Below, piece by piece: positions 1 to 10,800 of a DNA stretch of 64,000 nucleotides. Every line of letters starts with the position of its first letter. Within the stretch, counting starts at the first letter, position 1. Location of the stretch: contig NW_027331831.1 in NCBI RefSeq assembly GCF_033568475.1, positions 11,532,001 through 11,596,000 of the forward strand, given 5' to 3'. A program made the translations under genes and the position numbers. This DNA comes from Henckelia pumila (lineage: Eukaryota; Streptophyta; Magnoliopsida; Lamiales; Gesneriaceae). The notes under the pieces are model-generated. The model saw only the letters and a program-made list of their open reading frames with translations. It did no database searches and was not told the origin of the DNA.

Positions 1-45
1 ACCCTTTTGCTTTTCTTTTATCTTCTAAATGCTATGCTTATATAT

Positions 46-75
46 TATAATAATAATAATAATAATAATAATAAT
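46..75. repeat. (TAA)n microsatellite
   Basis: About ten uninterrupted TAA/ATA triplets in AT-rich sequence. A simple repeat, probably length-polymorphic. Confidence 0.9.
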
Positions 76-1227
76 GCTAAATGTATCACAAAATATATCG
101 TGCAACGATATTAATAATAATTATACCATGATATTTATTATAATATCGTTAAATTTTAATATTATATCGTGAGATTTTGTATTTAATGTATCATTAGATT
201 TAATAAATAAATTTTTTTGTATATCGTGTAAGAATTGTTGTATAAATTTAATTGTACATGTGGTATTGCTCAATATAAAATAATACAAATTAGTTTAATT
301 ACTTAAAATATATTTAATCATTCCTAAATCTTTATGTGTCGGTTGTAATTATTAAAGATCTTACTCTGAATTTCATGATCGTTGACTTTTCCAAAAGTCA
401 ACATTGATATATTTCCTAGCAAAATTACAGAGTTTCCATCATCGAATTATTTGAGCTTTTGTTTTCAAAATATATTTGAGCTTTTTAATTAGTTTGTAAC
501 AATAATGATAATGATTAGCCGACAAAAGAAATATGGGCTATAGTTTATAGATTTACTATTTTTATCCATGACCAGTTGGATTGCCTTATGATACACGCAA
601 TGAGTTGGATATTTTTTATTTTTTTATTTTTTTTTTTTTGACTAAGTTGGATATTTGATATTTCCTTGAATGGGTGGTGAATGGTGATGCATTTATTATT
701 TCATTTTAATTTCAGCAAATTATTCATATTATTTGGATTATAATATACACTATAGTTCGATATTAAATATTGAAAGAAATAATGTAGAGTAGAGTACAAA
801 AATTTTAAAAAAAAGGCCAAAAGTGCGCTTCATAATATAATGTCCATGATTTATAATTCAATTTTTAAAATTTGAGACGAAATCTTGATTTTTCTGTAGC
901 TTTTGAATATGGGAAACAAAATCGCTCAATTGATTATATTACATCATATTTTCCGTAAGGTATAATGATTTTTTAAGGGACTTCTCTAATTGAATCGTTT
1001 AAGATGTGAGGCAAATGTCCCTTTCCGTAAATCAAAATTTTCTTCTAATTGATACATATCATTTTTGACACTCATCTCACCTTATCTAAATGAGATTAAT
1101 GTCTATCACAAGAGCATTGTGACAGTCTTCGGTGTTGAATCTTTCAAGTTTCAACATCATGACTTGCACATGTTACGCCTTCAACATCCACAGCCCATGC
1201 CGAGTTCATGTGTCATAACACTTGATT
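76..1227. other. AT-rich intergenic sequence, no gene seen
   Basis: All frames are broken by stops, and I see no terminal repeats, tRNA or recognisable coding. The short frame near 1065-1262 runs across the Harbinger element's left end and is not a gene. Confidence 0.7.
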
Positions 1228-1399
1228 TAAGGGTACTCCGCAACGTTAAGTTTTTTTTTTAAAAAAAAAAAAAAAAGTTAGCAATGCAAGCTGTGAGCGT
1301 TGCGGTCTGTTGGACGCCAACTACAACCTTGTTTATTTATTTTAAAAAAAGTTAGCAATGCAAGTTGTGCGCGTTGCGGTCTCGTTCTCGTTTCAACCT

Positions 1400-2534
1400 T
1401 TGTCCTTCTGAATTTTCTTAGTCATCTTATTTTCCACAAAATATTTTCACTGGTTCGAATGTTGTTCCTAATTTTTCAGAAAATATTCTCACTAGTTCAA
1501 ATGTTGTTCCTAATTTTTCACATAATATTTCAACTGGTTCGAATTTCGTTCCTAACCCTCAATATTATCACCCAATGTTCCCAATCGATTATTATAATCC
1601 AAGGGGTGGCCCAGCTTATATGATGTCACACCATTCTCATCTATTCCCTCATCCACCACCATAGAATATCTCACCAAGTGAATCTCAAAACTTCAATTTC
1701 GGAGGATCTGGATCCGACAGAGAGCCAACAACACCAATTTCAAGGTTTGGTTCTAAAATGCCACAACATTTGACGCAGCCCGGGATAGAAAATATTAACC
1801 TCGATTATGATGATACGAGTGCGAAAGGAAAGAATGTTCGTCGTAATAAAGGTAAGGTGATGTGGTCAAGTGAGGAAGAGAAATGTCTTGCTAGAGCTTG
1901 GGGTCATACTACCAACGACCCAAAAGTTGGCAACGCTAAAAAAGTAAGCATTTCTGGCAAAGTACCGCCACATACTATAATAATAATCGACCCGTGGGAA
2001 CACCAATGAGAGAATGGAATGCGATAAAATTTCATTATAATCGTATTATGCCTGATGTTGATAAGTTTTCGGGATGGTACAACAATTTGCTCAACAATCG
2101 GGCTAGTGGTCAAGGTGACGCTGATGTTATAGCTGCTGCATATGATATGTGGAAAACGTCGAACAAGAATAAGACATTTAAATACGAACATGTGTAGAAG
2201 ATCACGTCCAATAGGGCATCAGAAGATCAAAATAAATCACAAAGCCAAGGTCACGGATGACGGAGATTTCTCATTGAAATGGGAACAAATGCAGGAATAT
2301 CAAACAGAAAAATTGGCGATGAAGGAAGCCGAGCTAAGAAATAAGGAAACTGAGATAAAGAACAAGGAAGATAAAATTAAGCAGAAGGACGCCAAGATGC
2401 AACAGAAAGCACTAAAATTGGAACAAAAAGATTATGAATTACTTACGAAGGATACCAGGGGTATGACGGAAACCCAGCTTCATTGGCATTTGAAAATAGT
2501 TGAAGCAATTGCAAAGAGACATGGCATTCAGTAG
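1400..2534 (+). pseudogene. Harbinger ORF1 (Myb/SANT-like DNA-binding protein), broken
   Basis: In Harbinger elements ORF1 supplies the trihelix/SANT-type DNA-binding partner of the transposase. The N-terminal part is Asn/Ser/Pro-rich with three copies of a roughly 16-residue unit (core NVVPNFS) at about 1440-1555. Then come the Myb-like signature WSSEEEKCLARAWGH, a segment ending in FKYEHV and a Lys/Glu-rich coiled coil (about 2285-2450). Breaks: an in-frame TAG at 1662-1664, a frame change between about 1940 and 1994, and a TAG after FKYEHV at about 2195 followed by another frame change. The family call rests on the SANT motif and on the neighbouring transposase. The true start is not visible. 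The final 50 codons (TETQLHWHLKIVEAIAKRHG) look intact. Confidence 0.75.
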
Positions 2535-2728
2535 ATGTATCGGTTTTGTGTTTATTTTCATATGTTATTTACGTTTGTGTCAGTTGTTTGTGTATGTTTA
2601 TGTTTTTAAATGTTATGTCGGTCCTTGTCGATTGTGTACAAATACGATTGATTATGTTTTTCTTTATTATCAACTAGTAATATATTATGTTGTATTTTAT
2701 TTTGTTACATCATTGTAATGATTTAACT

Positions 2729-3971
2729 CAGAGGCGGATCCACTATAGGACCCGGGGGGGCCATGGCCCCCCCAAAAATTAAAAAAAAATTTAGTACTAT
2801 ATAACTAATATTTTTATGCAATTAAATATATAACAATAGCCGCTATAATTGTAAACAAAAGCTCATGTAGCTTAGCGGTAAGACGCTCCTCTACGTACCT
2901 ATTGGACTAAGGTTCGAATTTCCTCCCCCTTTCTAGAATTTGTTTATTTTTTTACCTTTTATTATCTCTTTTGTTTTCCTTCTTTGTCCCATCAATATTC
3001 AATCCCCTCCTCCTTTTAGGTATTTATTTTTTTACCTTTTATTATCTCTTTCGTTTTCCTTCTTCTTTCTCCCGTCCTATTTTGTTTTCTTATTTGATAT
3101 TTCCCTCTTATCTGTTAATGTCACCAAATATATCTAAATTATTATTATTATTTAACTAATAATAAATTATTTATTTACTGAAAATTTTAAAATTTATTAT
3201 CTAAAATTATGTAAAATATAATGACATTATAATAACAAATAAAAAAAAGATACCATATTAATCGAAATAAATTCCAAATATCTAAAATATTTATATATTT
3301 ATTGATATATTTAAAATTTATCATCTAAAGACTAACATTATACTTTGTTTCATATATAATCACTTTTTTATATTTTTTCTAAAATATATAGACTTGTATG
3401 ATAATTATAAAAATATTTATTTTTGCTTTTTTTCATTAATATGCTCATATAATTAATTAGACTTTCATTAAATATATACATTACTTTCAATAATTTTTTA
3501 CAACATATAAGTATTCATTAAATTAAACTTAAAAAGTTATTTACCAATTGACATTCTAAAAAAAATTGTTGATATGTGTGAAAAAGAAGTAAGTATATAT
3601 ATATATGGGACGGATTGAGTATAAAATAAATTGATATATATACATATATATATTTTAAAGTAATAAAATAACATATTTGAAATAAATAAAAGAGAATGAG
3701 CAAATTAAATGGAGGATGATTTTTTTTTTGTATGCATTGATGATATGTATTAAAAAAAAATTGTCAAAAAATTTTGTATTGATGTTATGATCGAAACTTT
3801 ATAACTTCTATTGAACGTCAAATTCCTTTAATGTGTAAATATTTTGTTCGAAACATACATTTGATGTTTAATTAGCTGAATGTAACTGACTATATAATTT
3901 GTCTTTTCTTTTTTAATCTTGTGTCTACTTATAGGCGGCCCCCCATGACCGAAATCCTGGATCCGCCCCTG
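2729..3971. mobile_element. Non-autonomous hAT-type element nested in Harbinger
   Basis: The 13-bp terminal inverted repeats are CAGAGGCGGATCC on the left and CAGGGGCGGATCC (reverse complement of the right end). They are flanked by a perfect 8-bp duplication, atttaact (2721-2728 and 3972-3979). A CAGGG-type terminus with an 8-bp duplication is the hAT signature. The 1.24-kb interior is AT-rich with no transposase; the longest frames are low-complexity Phe/Leu/Ser runs. A tRNA-like segment lies near the left end. The insertion separates Harbinger ORF1 from the transposase gene and postdates that element. Confidence 0.88.
2861..2935 (+). other. tRNA-like A-box/B-box segment
   Basis: tagcttagcggt (2868-2879) resembles a pol III A box and ggttcgaattt (2911-2921) a B box, 43 bp apart, the normal tRNA spacing. 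The arms pair poorly and the T arm carries two extra T residues, so this is at best a degenerate tRNA or SINE head carried inside the hAT element, not a functional tRNA gene. Confidence 0.35.
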
Positions 3972-4253
3972 ATTTAACTCAAAAAATTTTAAATAATTAT
4001 AAAGTAAAAATAAAATAACCCAATACAATGCAACGAATATATAGTATACCATTGTTTTTTTTTTGTAACGGATAGTGTATCGTTGAATTGCGTGCAACAG
4101 ATATTATTGTGTTGAATTGCATGCAACAGATATTATTGCATTGAATTGTGTGCCACCGATAGTTTAAAATTTAAACTTTTACTTTATAAATATGGTGTGA
4201 AACTTTCATTTTTTTCATTCAATATTTTCAACTTTTCAACACTTACAATAAAA

Positions 4254-5401
4254 ATGTCTGAAAATCCACGTCGTGCTACAGAATGTCTCATTCGTGAGTT
4301 TTGACGAAATGAGATGTTGGAAGATGCAGAAGATGATATAGATCGAATGATGATTACACTGCTTCAAGAGGAAGAGCATAGACTCCAAACAACCCAAAGG
4401 AATGCACGATCTAGAAATTCAAGGAGATATGTGAATCGGGATCGTGAGGACGGGCATTCTCTCCTTGTCAAAGATTATTTATCTGAAAATCCTACATTTC
4501 ACGTTGAAGTATTCCGGAGGTGATTTCGAATGCGTAAAGAGTTATTCGTTCGCATAGTCGATGCTCTTACAAATTATTCGGACTACTTTCGATGGAGTAG
4601 AGACGCTGTAGGAAGACAAATCTTGTCGCCACTTCAAAAATGCACAGCGACTATTCATCAATTGGCATATGCAGCCCCAGCCGACTCTCTCGATGAGTAA
4701 GTATGGATGGGTGAAAGAACTGCATTGAACTGTTTGATCATCTTCTGTCAATGTGTGATTGATGTATTTGGGGCACGATATTTGAAAAGACCTAATGAAG
4801 CAGACACTCAACGGTTGCTTCAAATGCATGAAGAGAAGCACGACTTCCCTGGAATGTTGGGCATCCATGACTGCATGCATTGGGAGTGGGGGAATTGTCC
4901 CGTAGCTTGGAAAGGACAATATACTAGATGTGATTATGGTGTCCCAGCGATAATTATTGAAGCGGTCGCAACTACAGACTTGTGGATATGACATGCTTTT
5001 TTTTTGGCATTGCAGGGTCGCGTAGTGATATAAATGTTCTTAACGAATCACCGTTATTCAACGTCGTCCTACAAGGAAATGCTTCGAATGTTCATTTCAC
5101 AGTGAACGAAACATCTTATACAAAAGGATATTATCTTACAGATGGAATCTATCCAGAATGGGCTGCTTTCGTCAAGAGTTTTACATGCCCCGAGGATCCC
5201 AACAAGAAGAAATTCAAGGAGAGACAAGAGTCTGCAAGAAAGGATATTGAGCGGGCATTTGGAGTGCTCCAAGCTTGTTGGGCAATAGTTAGAGGTCCTG
5301 CACGATCTTATTATAGGAATGATTTGAGGAATATCATGTACACATGTATTATTTTGCACAATATGATTATTGAGGACGAGGAAGTTGAATCAATCAACTA
5401 G
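4254..5401 (+). pseudogene. Harbinger DDE transposase, broken
   Basis: The frame opening at 4254 reads through an N-terminal segment into the Harbinger nuclease domain. Recognisable pieces are GIHDCMHWEW (first catalytic Asp), NCPVAWKGQYT, GSRSDINVLNES (second Asp), YYLTDGIYPEWAAFVK and KDIERAFGVLQACW (catalytic Glu), then IILHNMIIEDE at the C-terminus. The DDE residues are all still present. Breaks: TGA at 4302-4304, TGA at 4521-4523, TAA near 4698-4700 and TGA at 4989-4991. A frame change at the T-run near 4996 puts the last 140 codons in a different frame. The protein would normally nick at the TAA/TTA target; this copy cannot make it. Confidence 0.88.
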
Positions 5402-6354
5402 TCGGATGAAGACTCTCCTCCACCAGCACGAATTGTCATAGGATCTACCCAAGAATTTCGAGAGTACCTCTAGAATTATAGCGAGCTACGTGACAGAGAA
5501 GCACATCACCAACTTTGAGCCGACTTGGTTGAACACATATGAGCACACTGTACGAAGGCAATTATTGAGAAACAAATTTATCATTCAATATTTCGGTTGT
5601 GCACATTTATGTTTTTTAAATTTATTTCGGTATTTGTCACTTGTGCACGTTTATGTTTTTTAATTTTAATTTATGTTGGTCTTTATTTGTTGTGTACGAT
5701 TGCGATTCTTGAATTCAAGCTATACTTTAATTATGAATATTTTAATTATATCATTTTTATTTTATTAAATATTCATTATAACACTTGAAATTGTAATTTA
5801 ATATATTATTAGAGTTAATATTATTAAAATAAAAATATAAATTTAATAAAACTATTTCAGATGTGACTTATTTAATTAATACATTCATGAATTTTTTTAA
5901 TAATAATAATTAAATTTTCATTAAATATTATTTAAATAAATAAAAATATTAAAAAAATTAATAAATTTACTTTACGTTAGAAAATTTTGATTAAAGATTA
6001 ATTAATTACATAATTATATTAAAAATTAATTTATAAAATTACTTTACGTATTTAACATTATTTAAGTTAATAATTTTTATTATATTATAAGAATTAAAAT
6101 TTAAATATAGATAATAAATAAGAATGAAATAATGTGTATAGAAATGATGAGTGGGACGACTCATAAAAAAGTTATTTTTTGGATTTAGAATTATAGAGAA
6201 AAGTTATAAATTTTTGTTTTTTAAAATTTTGAGGTGGCAATGATGTGTCATGGTAGGTCCCGTGCTGAAGTTGGATATACAGATTCAGGATTGTGGTTAC
6301 CCTAATTAATTATATGTATGTATGTAAAGTAACATTATTTTTTTATGCAATGTA

Positions 6355-6575
6355 CTAAAGTAGTTCTTTTCAACATAGTGTGCTTATGTCCTCACTCAGT
6401 CACACATACCATGAAAAACTCATTCACACGCACTATGACAAACTTCACAAGGGGTCACTCATCTCATAATTTCCCAATGTAAGCACGTTTAACTTTAGAG
6501 TTCTTATGTGATGAGTTCACAAAAAGAAGATGCACCTTGTTGACATGACAAGTACCTAAAAAATCTCTTGTACCT
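6355..6575 (-). mobile_element. Cassandra-type LTR relic with 5S rRNA-like core
   Basis: Read on the minus strand, this stretch matches the Cassandra LTR at 17014-17392 over about 200 bp. Shared parts include the 5S-derived block (an AAGTTAA-like A box and a GATGAGTGACC-like C box) and the flanking GGTGCATCTTCTTTT and GTGAGGACATAAG. It is clearly more diverged than the 17-kb copy and its outer ends have decayed, so neither target duplication nor exact borders can be given. Confidence 0.65.
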
Positions 6576-6815
6576 CTAATCCTAATGTGTGATTGGTCCA
6601 TTCATGCCACATGTCGCTTATTTATTAGTGGGATTTATATCTTTCAAATATTCACCACTCATATTACGAACCGTTCTAAGAAGTTTGACTTCACGTGTCA
6701 TACCTCTATTCTAAAAATATACACGATCTCATATTACATCTATGAATATACAATAGTGTGTGATACTTTAATGTCCTTAATTAATTTACTTTTAATTTCT
6801 CATTACAAATCGGTT

Positions 6816-7293
6816 TGATGGGTGCAGTTCATTGTTATTATTTTAATTTAATCGTGATACAATTATTATATTAGATTATCTTAATTATATAGAAAGAGAA
6901 AAAGATCCCAATTTATAATATTTATTATTTAACGGGAAATCAATAATATTTAGCCTTAAAGGAGTACATCGGCCTTTTTAAGGTCACTCAAATTCTTCTT
7001 CTATAAATAAATGGCATTCTCTCCATTTTGAGGTAAGTAACTTTCTTATAATAAAAAAATTCTTTAAATTTGGTTATTTCAAGAGGTGATGGCTAATTTG
7101 AGCGTCGGAGGATTATCCGGCGCTTCTAACGTTCGTTCTTGAAGCAGATGACAGCCCCAAGGAGATCAAATATTGGATTTCGAATCTTTTAAATGATCCG
7201 TTAAAGCAGGAGATCATTCGAGTTTTGGACCTCCTGATTTGGTGGACCACCCGAATCTCCCTGATTCAGTTAGTCAATTTATTGCCCACGTCA
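6816..7293 (+). repeat. 5' LTR of the minisatellite LTR element
   Basis: Matches 8972-9395 plus 10184-10244 (the 3' LTR with its insertion removed). The two are visibly diverged, by substitutions every 10-20 bases and small indels, so the element is old. Confidence 0.7.
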
Positions 7294-7333
7294 TCTTGGC
7301 ACTACCTATGGGAAAGTCGCCTATTCACTGAGG

Positions 7334-8420
7334 ATGCAGAAGCAATCACATGTCACACGTAGCATCGGGGGTGTTCAGAATCTACCACATGTTGTCCCCC
7401 AAGAACAAAAGTTTCTTATCACTCCTTATGCCTTGAGAGCCTTGATGGAGGATACCGTATCACGTGCCACAATCGAAATATTAGCACGCTATTTAGCTAC
7501 CCAACAACAGAGTCATGAAGGCAGAAAAAGCCAATGTGGGTGAAAAATTTTCTCTGGGAAGACAAGTCAATCCGGATGAACATATCACTCTAATAAAACA
7601 AGGCAAACCGGGTGAACAAGTATCTCCAATAGAACAAGTCAATCCGGATGAACACGCCACTTCAGGAAAACAAGTCAATCCGAGTGATCAAATCTCTCTG
7701 GGAGGACAGTCAATCCAATTAACACACTACTCAAGGAGAACAAGTCAATTTGGGTGAATACGTTACTCTAATAGAACAAGGCAATCCGGGTGAACAAGTC
7801 TCTTTGGGAAGACAAGTCATAATCCAGAAGAACGCAATTCAGGTGAACACATCTCTCTGAGAGAACAAGTCAATCTGGATGAACACGCCACTCTAGGAGA
7901 ACAAGTCAATCCGGGTGAACACACCACTTCAGGAGAACAAGTCAATCCAGGTGGACACACCACTCTAAGAGAACAAGAAAATCCAGGTCAACATGTATCT
8001 CCAGGAGAACAAGTCAATCCGGATGAACACATCACTACAAGAGAACAAGACAATCCGTGTGAACAAGTTTCTTTGGGAGGACAAGTCAATCCAAGTGAAC
8101 ACACCACTCAAAAAGAATAAGTCAATTCGAGTGAACACATCACTCCAGTAGAACAAGGCAATCCAGTTTAACAAGTCTCTCTGGGAAGACAATTCAATCT
8201 GGGTAAGCACACCACTCCAAGAGACAAGGCAATCCAGGTGAACACTTCTTTTTGGGAGGACAAGTCAATACGGGCGAACACATATCTCCAAGAGGACAAG
8301 GCAATCAGGATGAACACTTCTATCAAGTACAAGTCAATCTCGGTGAAAACTCACTCTAGGAGAACATGCAATTCGGGTGAACAACTCTCTTTGGGAGGAA
8401 TTTGTTGGCAATTTTGCCTA
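7334..8420 (+). pseudogene. Gag-like leader and GEQVNPxEH repeat frame, broken
   Basis: A frame from 7334 encodes about 69 residues without a domain I can name (contains TPYALRALMEDTVSRATIEI). From about 7515 another frame enters a repeat with 12-residue units of the type GEQVNPDEHITL, and it continues with frame changes and stops (TGA near 7755, TAA near 8119) to about 8400. Neighbouring units are rich in Gly, Glu, Gln, Asn, Pro and His. No catalytic or zinc-binding motif is seen. It may once have been a hydrophilic gag-like protein. Because the repeat keeps its 36-bp period, it once read through in one frame. Confidence 0.5.
7549..8400 (+). repeat. 36-bp minisatellite, about 23 copies
   Basis: The period is close to 36 bp with a core like gaacaagtcaatccgggtga followed by a cac-cact-ctag type segment. 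The units differ by point changes and a few indels. In the best frame each unit gives 12 residues. Confidence 0.85.
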
Positions 8421-8458
8421 CTAGTCATCAGCCACAGGCAAATTATAACTAATATAAG

Positions 8459-8855
8459 AAACAAGTCATATCGATCATAAAAAAATCACAAAATTAAGCA
8501 ACAATAAAAAAATTAAACAAGTCATAACGACAATAAAAAAAATTAAACAAGTCATAACGACTATAAAAAAACTCAACAAGTTATAGCGACTATGAAAAAA
8601 CAAGCAAGTCATGACGACTATAAAAATCCAATGAGTCATAGCGACTAGAAAGAATCCAACAAGTCATAGCAATTATAAAGAATTCAACAAGTCATAGCGA
8701 CTATAAAGATACCAGCAAGTCATTACGACTATAAAAAATCCAACAAGTCATAACGACTATAAAAAAAATACATAAGTCATAGCGACTATAAAAAAATACA
8801 ACATGCAGCAATGACTATAAAAAAATAAATCAAGTCATATCAACTATAGAAAAAT
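8459..8855 (+). repeat. 27-30-bp minisatellite, about 14 copies
   Basis: The unit core is aacaagtcatagcgactata followed by an A-run. Copies differ by single bases and A-run length. It directly follows the 36-bp array and precedes the polypurine stretch of the LTR element, and it has no coding potential. Confidence 0.88.
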
Positions 8856-8971
8856 AATAATGTCTAAATATGCATTATTTGCCCATGCTTTAAATACTCC
8901 TAAAGATTTCTACTCTCGACCACTTGGAACGAACTGCAACTGCTCGAAAATGGGGAGCTTATTATAGGTAT

Positions 8972-10244
8972 TGATGGGTGTAGCTCATTTTTATTATTTT
9001 AATTTAATCATGATAAGTACTATATTAGATGATCTCAATTATATAAATATAAAAATACAAATAAAGCCAATTTATAATATTTATTGTTTAAAAATAAATC
9101 GATAATATTTAGCTTGAAAAAGGTCAATTCGCCTTTTTAAGGGTCATTCAAAATTTTCTATAAATACATGGCATTCTCTCCATTTTGGGGTAAGTGATTT
9201 TTAAATACTCAAAAGTTTTCTACCTTTGGTTATTTCAAGAGGTGATCGCTGACTTGAGTGTCAGAGGGTCTTTGCTGGGTACTCGGAACCTCTAACATTC
9301 GTTCGTGAAGCAGGTGACAGTCCCGAGGAGATCAAATATTGGATTTCAAATATTTTAGATGATTCGTTGGAACATGAGATCATTCGAGTTTCGGACAAGG
9401 GTGGAGGTACCTTATGAGCTAGAGCTACTCGGGCTGTAGCCAAGGTGGCCCAAGTTTTTTTAAAAAATTGTTGTGTTATATATATTTTTTGAAATAATTT
9501 TATATGTTATATTTGGACCAATGTTATACTAACCTGGGTAGTCCAATTTAAAAAATTAAGTAGCCCACATGTAGCCCAATGAAAAAATTAAATAGCCCAC
9601 ATATCCCAAAATTGGGTCTTTCTGTCCTTGTCATCCTGTTATATTTGATTTAGTCTAACCTTCATCTCTATCAATTTCTGTGTTTTAAATAATATTCCCA
9701 TTTTTACAAGGTAATTAATTTGTTCTCTCCATTCTATTTTTTCTGCTTTGCATATTGTTTGTTTTAAAAGTGACTGCATTTGCAATGAGACAATTTTGAA
9801 CTACAATTTTTTAATTCCTAAAAAGGTTTAATTATTTGTTTCATTCGTTCGAATTTCTATTTATAGTTGATTTTGCACCGCGCTGATCGTGTGTTGCACA
9901 TAGTTTTTTTTTTTGGACAAACAATATCTCTTTTATTTTCTTCATCCTTCGAATGTCATGCTAAAAACAAATTTGGATTGTGATAAAAGTTTTAGTCAAA
10001 TGTTTTGAAATAATATGAGTTCCATAAAAAAAATTGTTGAAGATCTTATTAATGAAAATCTTTTTAAAGCTACAATGAAAAATATCTTACTCATCATTCT
10101 AATTGTTATGAATTATTTTGTTTCTCGTTAAAAATTTCTAGCCCAAATGGATTTGGAATCCTGACTCCGTCGATAGTTTCGGGCTTCCTAATTTGATGAA
10201 TCATCTGAATACCGGGAGTTCAAATAATCAATTTATTGCCAGCA
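8972..10244 (+). repeat. 3' LTR of the minisatellite LTR element, split by insertion
   Basis: Homologous to 6816-7293. Continuity is broken after 9395 and resumes at 10176, where a hAT-type element has inserted. Confidence 0.65.
9396..10175. mobile_element. hAT-type MITE-like insertion in the 3' LTR
   Basis: It is flanked by gtttcgga (9388-9395) and gtttcggg (10176-10183), a near-perfect 8-bp duplication. The left end, caagggtggaggtacc, and the inverted right end, tatcgacggagtcagg, are weak matches to the CAGGGGCGGAGCC-type hAT termini common in plants. No transposase frame is present. The 780-bp body is AT-rich and contains two agcccacat-type repeats near 9570-9610. Confidence 0.6.
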
Positions 10245-10494
10245 TCGCGGTTATTTCATACATAAACAATATGGGACGAGCCACTAAAATGAAACAGAAA
10301 ATTTGGTAAGTTGACCGTATCCAAACAAATTACACGGAACAATTTGCACATATCTTCACACGTAATTTCCACTATAAACGGTAAACTAAACTATACAAAT
10401 CAATGGTCTTCCAATGCTATAAATTCATATTATTTACCATCTTAGACTTAGTATTTGTTACGTAAGGTATTTATCCTCAAATATGCCCCAGTTT

Positions 10495-10800
10495 TCATGC
10501 CAATTCCTCTTGGTGCTCCTCAAGGGTCCTCTTTCGTGCGCGCAAGTTAAGCTTAAGGTTTTTGGGTACAGGAGGCATCCTACCCCTAAGGAATAGAACT
10601 GCAAGTGCCTTGTTCTTCTGGAAAAGATCAAAGACCTGAGATTGTAGTGAATATAGGAATCATTGGAGAGTTGAGTCGGATTTATATGAAACCATTTAGC
10701 TTACTGATGAGGCTTCTATCTCTGCGACCCCTTCACAATTCTGACCTCCTCCCTTGAGTAAATCACAATACTTTGCAGGTTCATTTTTATCCTCGAATGC
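10495..10800 (-). CDS. Two exon-like segments of an unrecognised gene (3' end)
   Basis: On the minus strand, 10800-10705 (32 codons, containing FEDKNEPAKYCDLLKGGGQ) is preceded by an acceptor-like ggatcag and followed by the donor gtaagc. The next segment, 10635-10495 (46 codons plus TGA), follows the acceptor tacaatctcag and contains KALAVLFLRGRMPPVPKNLK, ending HQEELA. Both are open, lie in the same phase (0/0) and have protein-like composition, so they look like the last two exons of a real gene. I do not recognise the family. Upstream exons are not clear, because Copia element 1 begins 1.1 kb upstream and may have cut the gene. Confidence 0.35.

Larger units (their letters stand above)
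1231..6302 (+). mobile_element. PIF/Harbinger DNA transposon, two-gene, inactive
   Basis: The left end reads GGGTACTCCGCAACG and the right end, reverse complemented, GGGTAACCACAATCC. Each is flanked directly by TAA (1228-1230 and 6303-6305), the 3-bp target duplication usual for this superfamily. Inside, on the plus strand, are the two genes typical of plant Harbinger elements: a Myb/SANT-like ORF1 and a DDE transposase. Both are broken by stops and frameshifts. A separate hAT-type element (2729-3971) lies between them, so the original element was about 3.8 kb. The terminal repeats are short and imperfect, so the exact ends are less certain than the identity of the element. Confidence 0.75.
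6816..10244 (+). mobile_element. Non-autonomous LTR retroelement with minisatellite interior
   Basis: Two direct repeats beginning TGATGGGTG (6816 and 8972) share over 400 bp, including a TATA-like tataaata and the segment from about 7080 to 7290. After the 5' LTR comes TTGGCACTACCTATGGGAAA (7295-7314), which resembles the post-LTR sequence of Tat-like Gypsy elements. A purine-rich aaaatggggagc precedes the 3' LTR. The 5-mer cggtt occurs at 6811-6815 and at 10248-10252, and may be the target duplication with eroded ends. The interior (about 1.7 kb) lacks protease, reverse transcriptase and integrase. It holds one short gag-like frame and two tandem-repeat arrays. The 3' LTR is split by a hAT-type insertion. 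Confidence 0.7.

Noticed and set aside
2940-3159. Hydrophobic Phe-rich small proteins
   Set aside because: Pyrimidine-rich low-complexity DNA inside the hAT element.
4542-4994. 150-codon minus-strand frame opposite the transposase
   Set aside because: The plus strand carries the DDE motifs; the minus frame is antisense shadow.
8459-8855. Regular repeats with spacers resembling a CRISPR array
   Set aside because: The units are directly adjacent, spacers are not unique, and the setting is a plant LTR element; it is a minisatellite.
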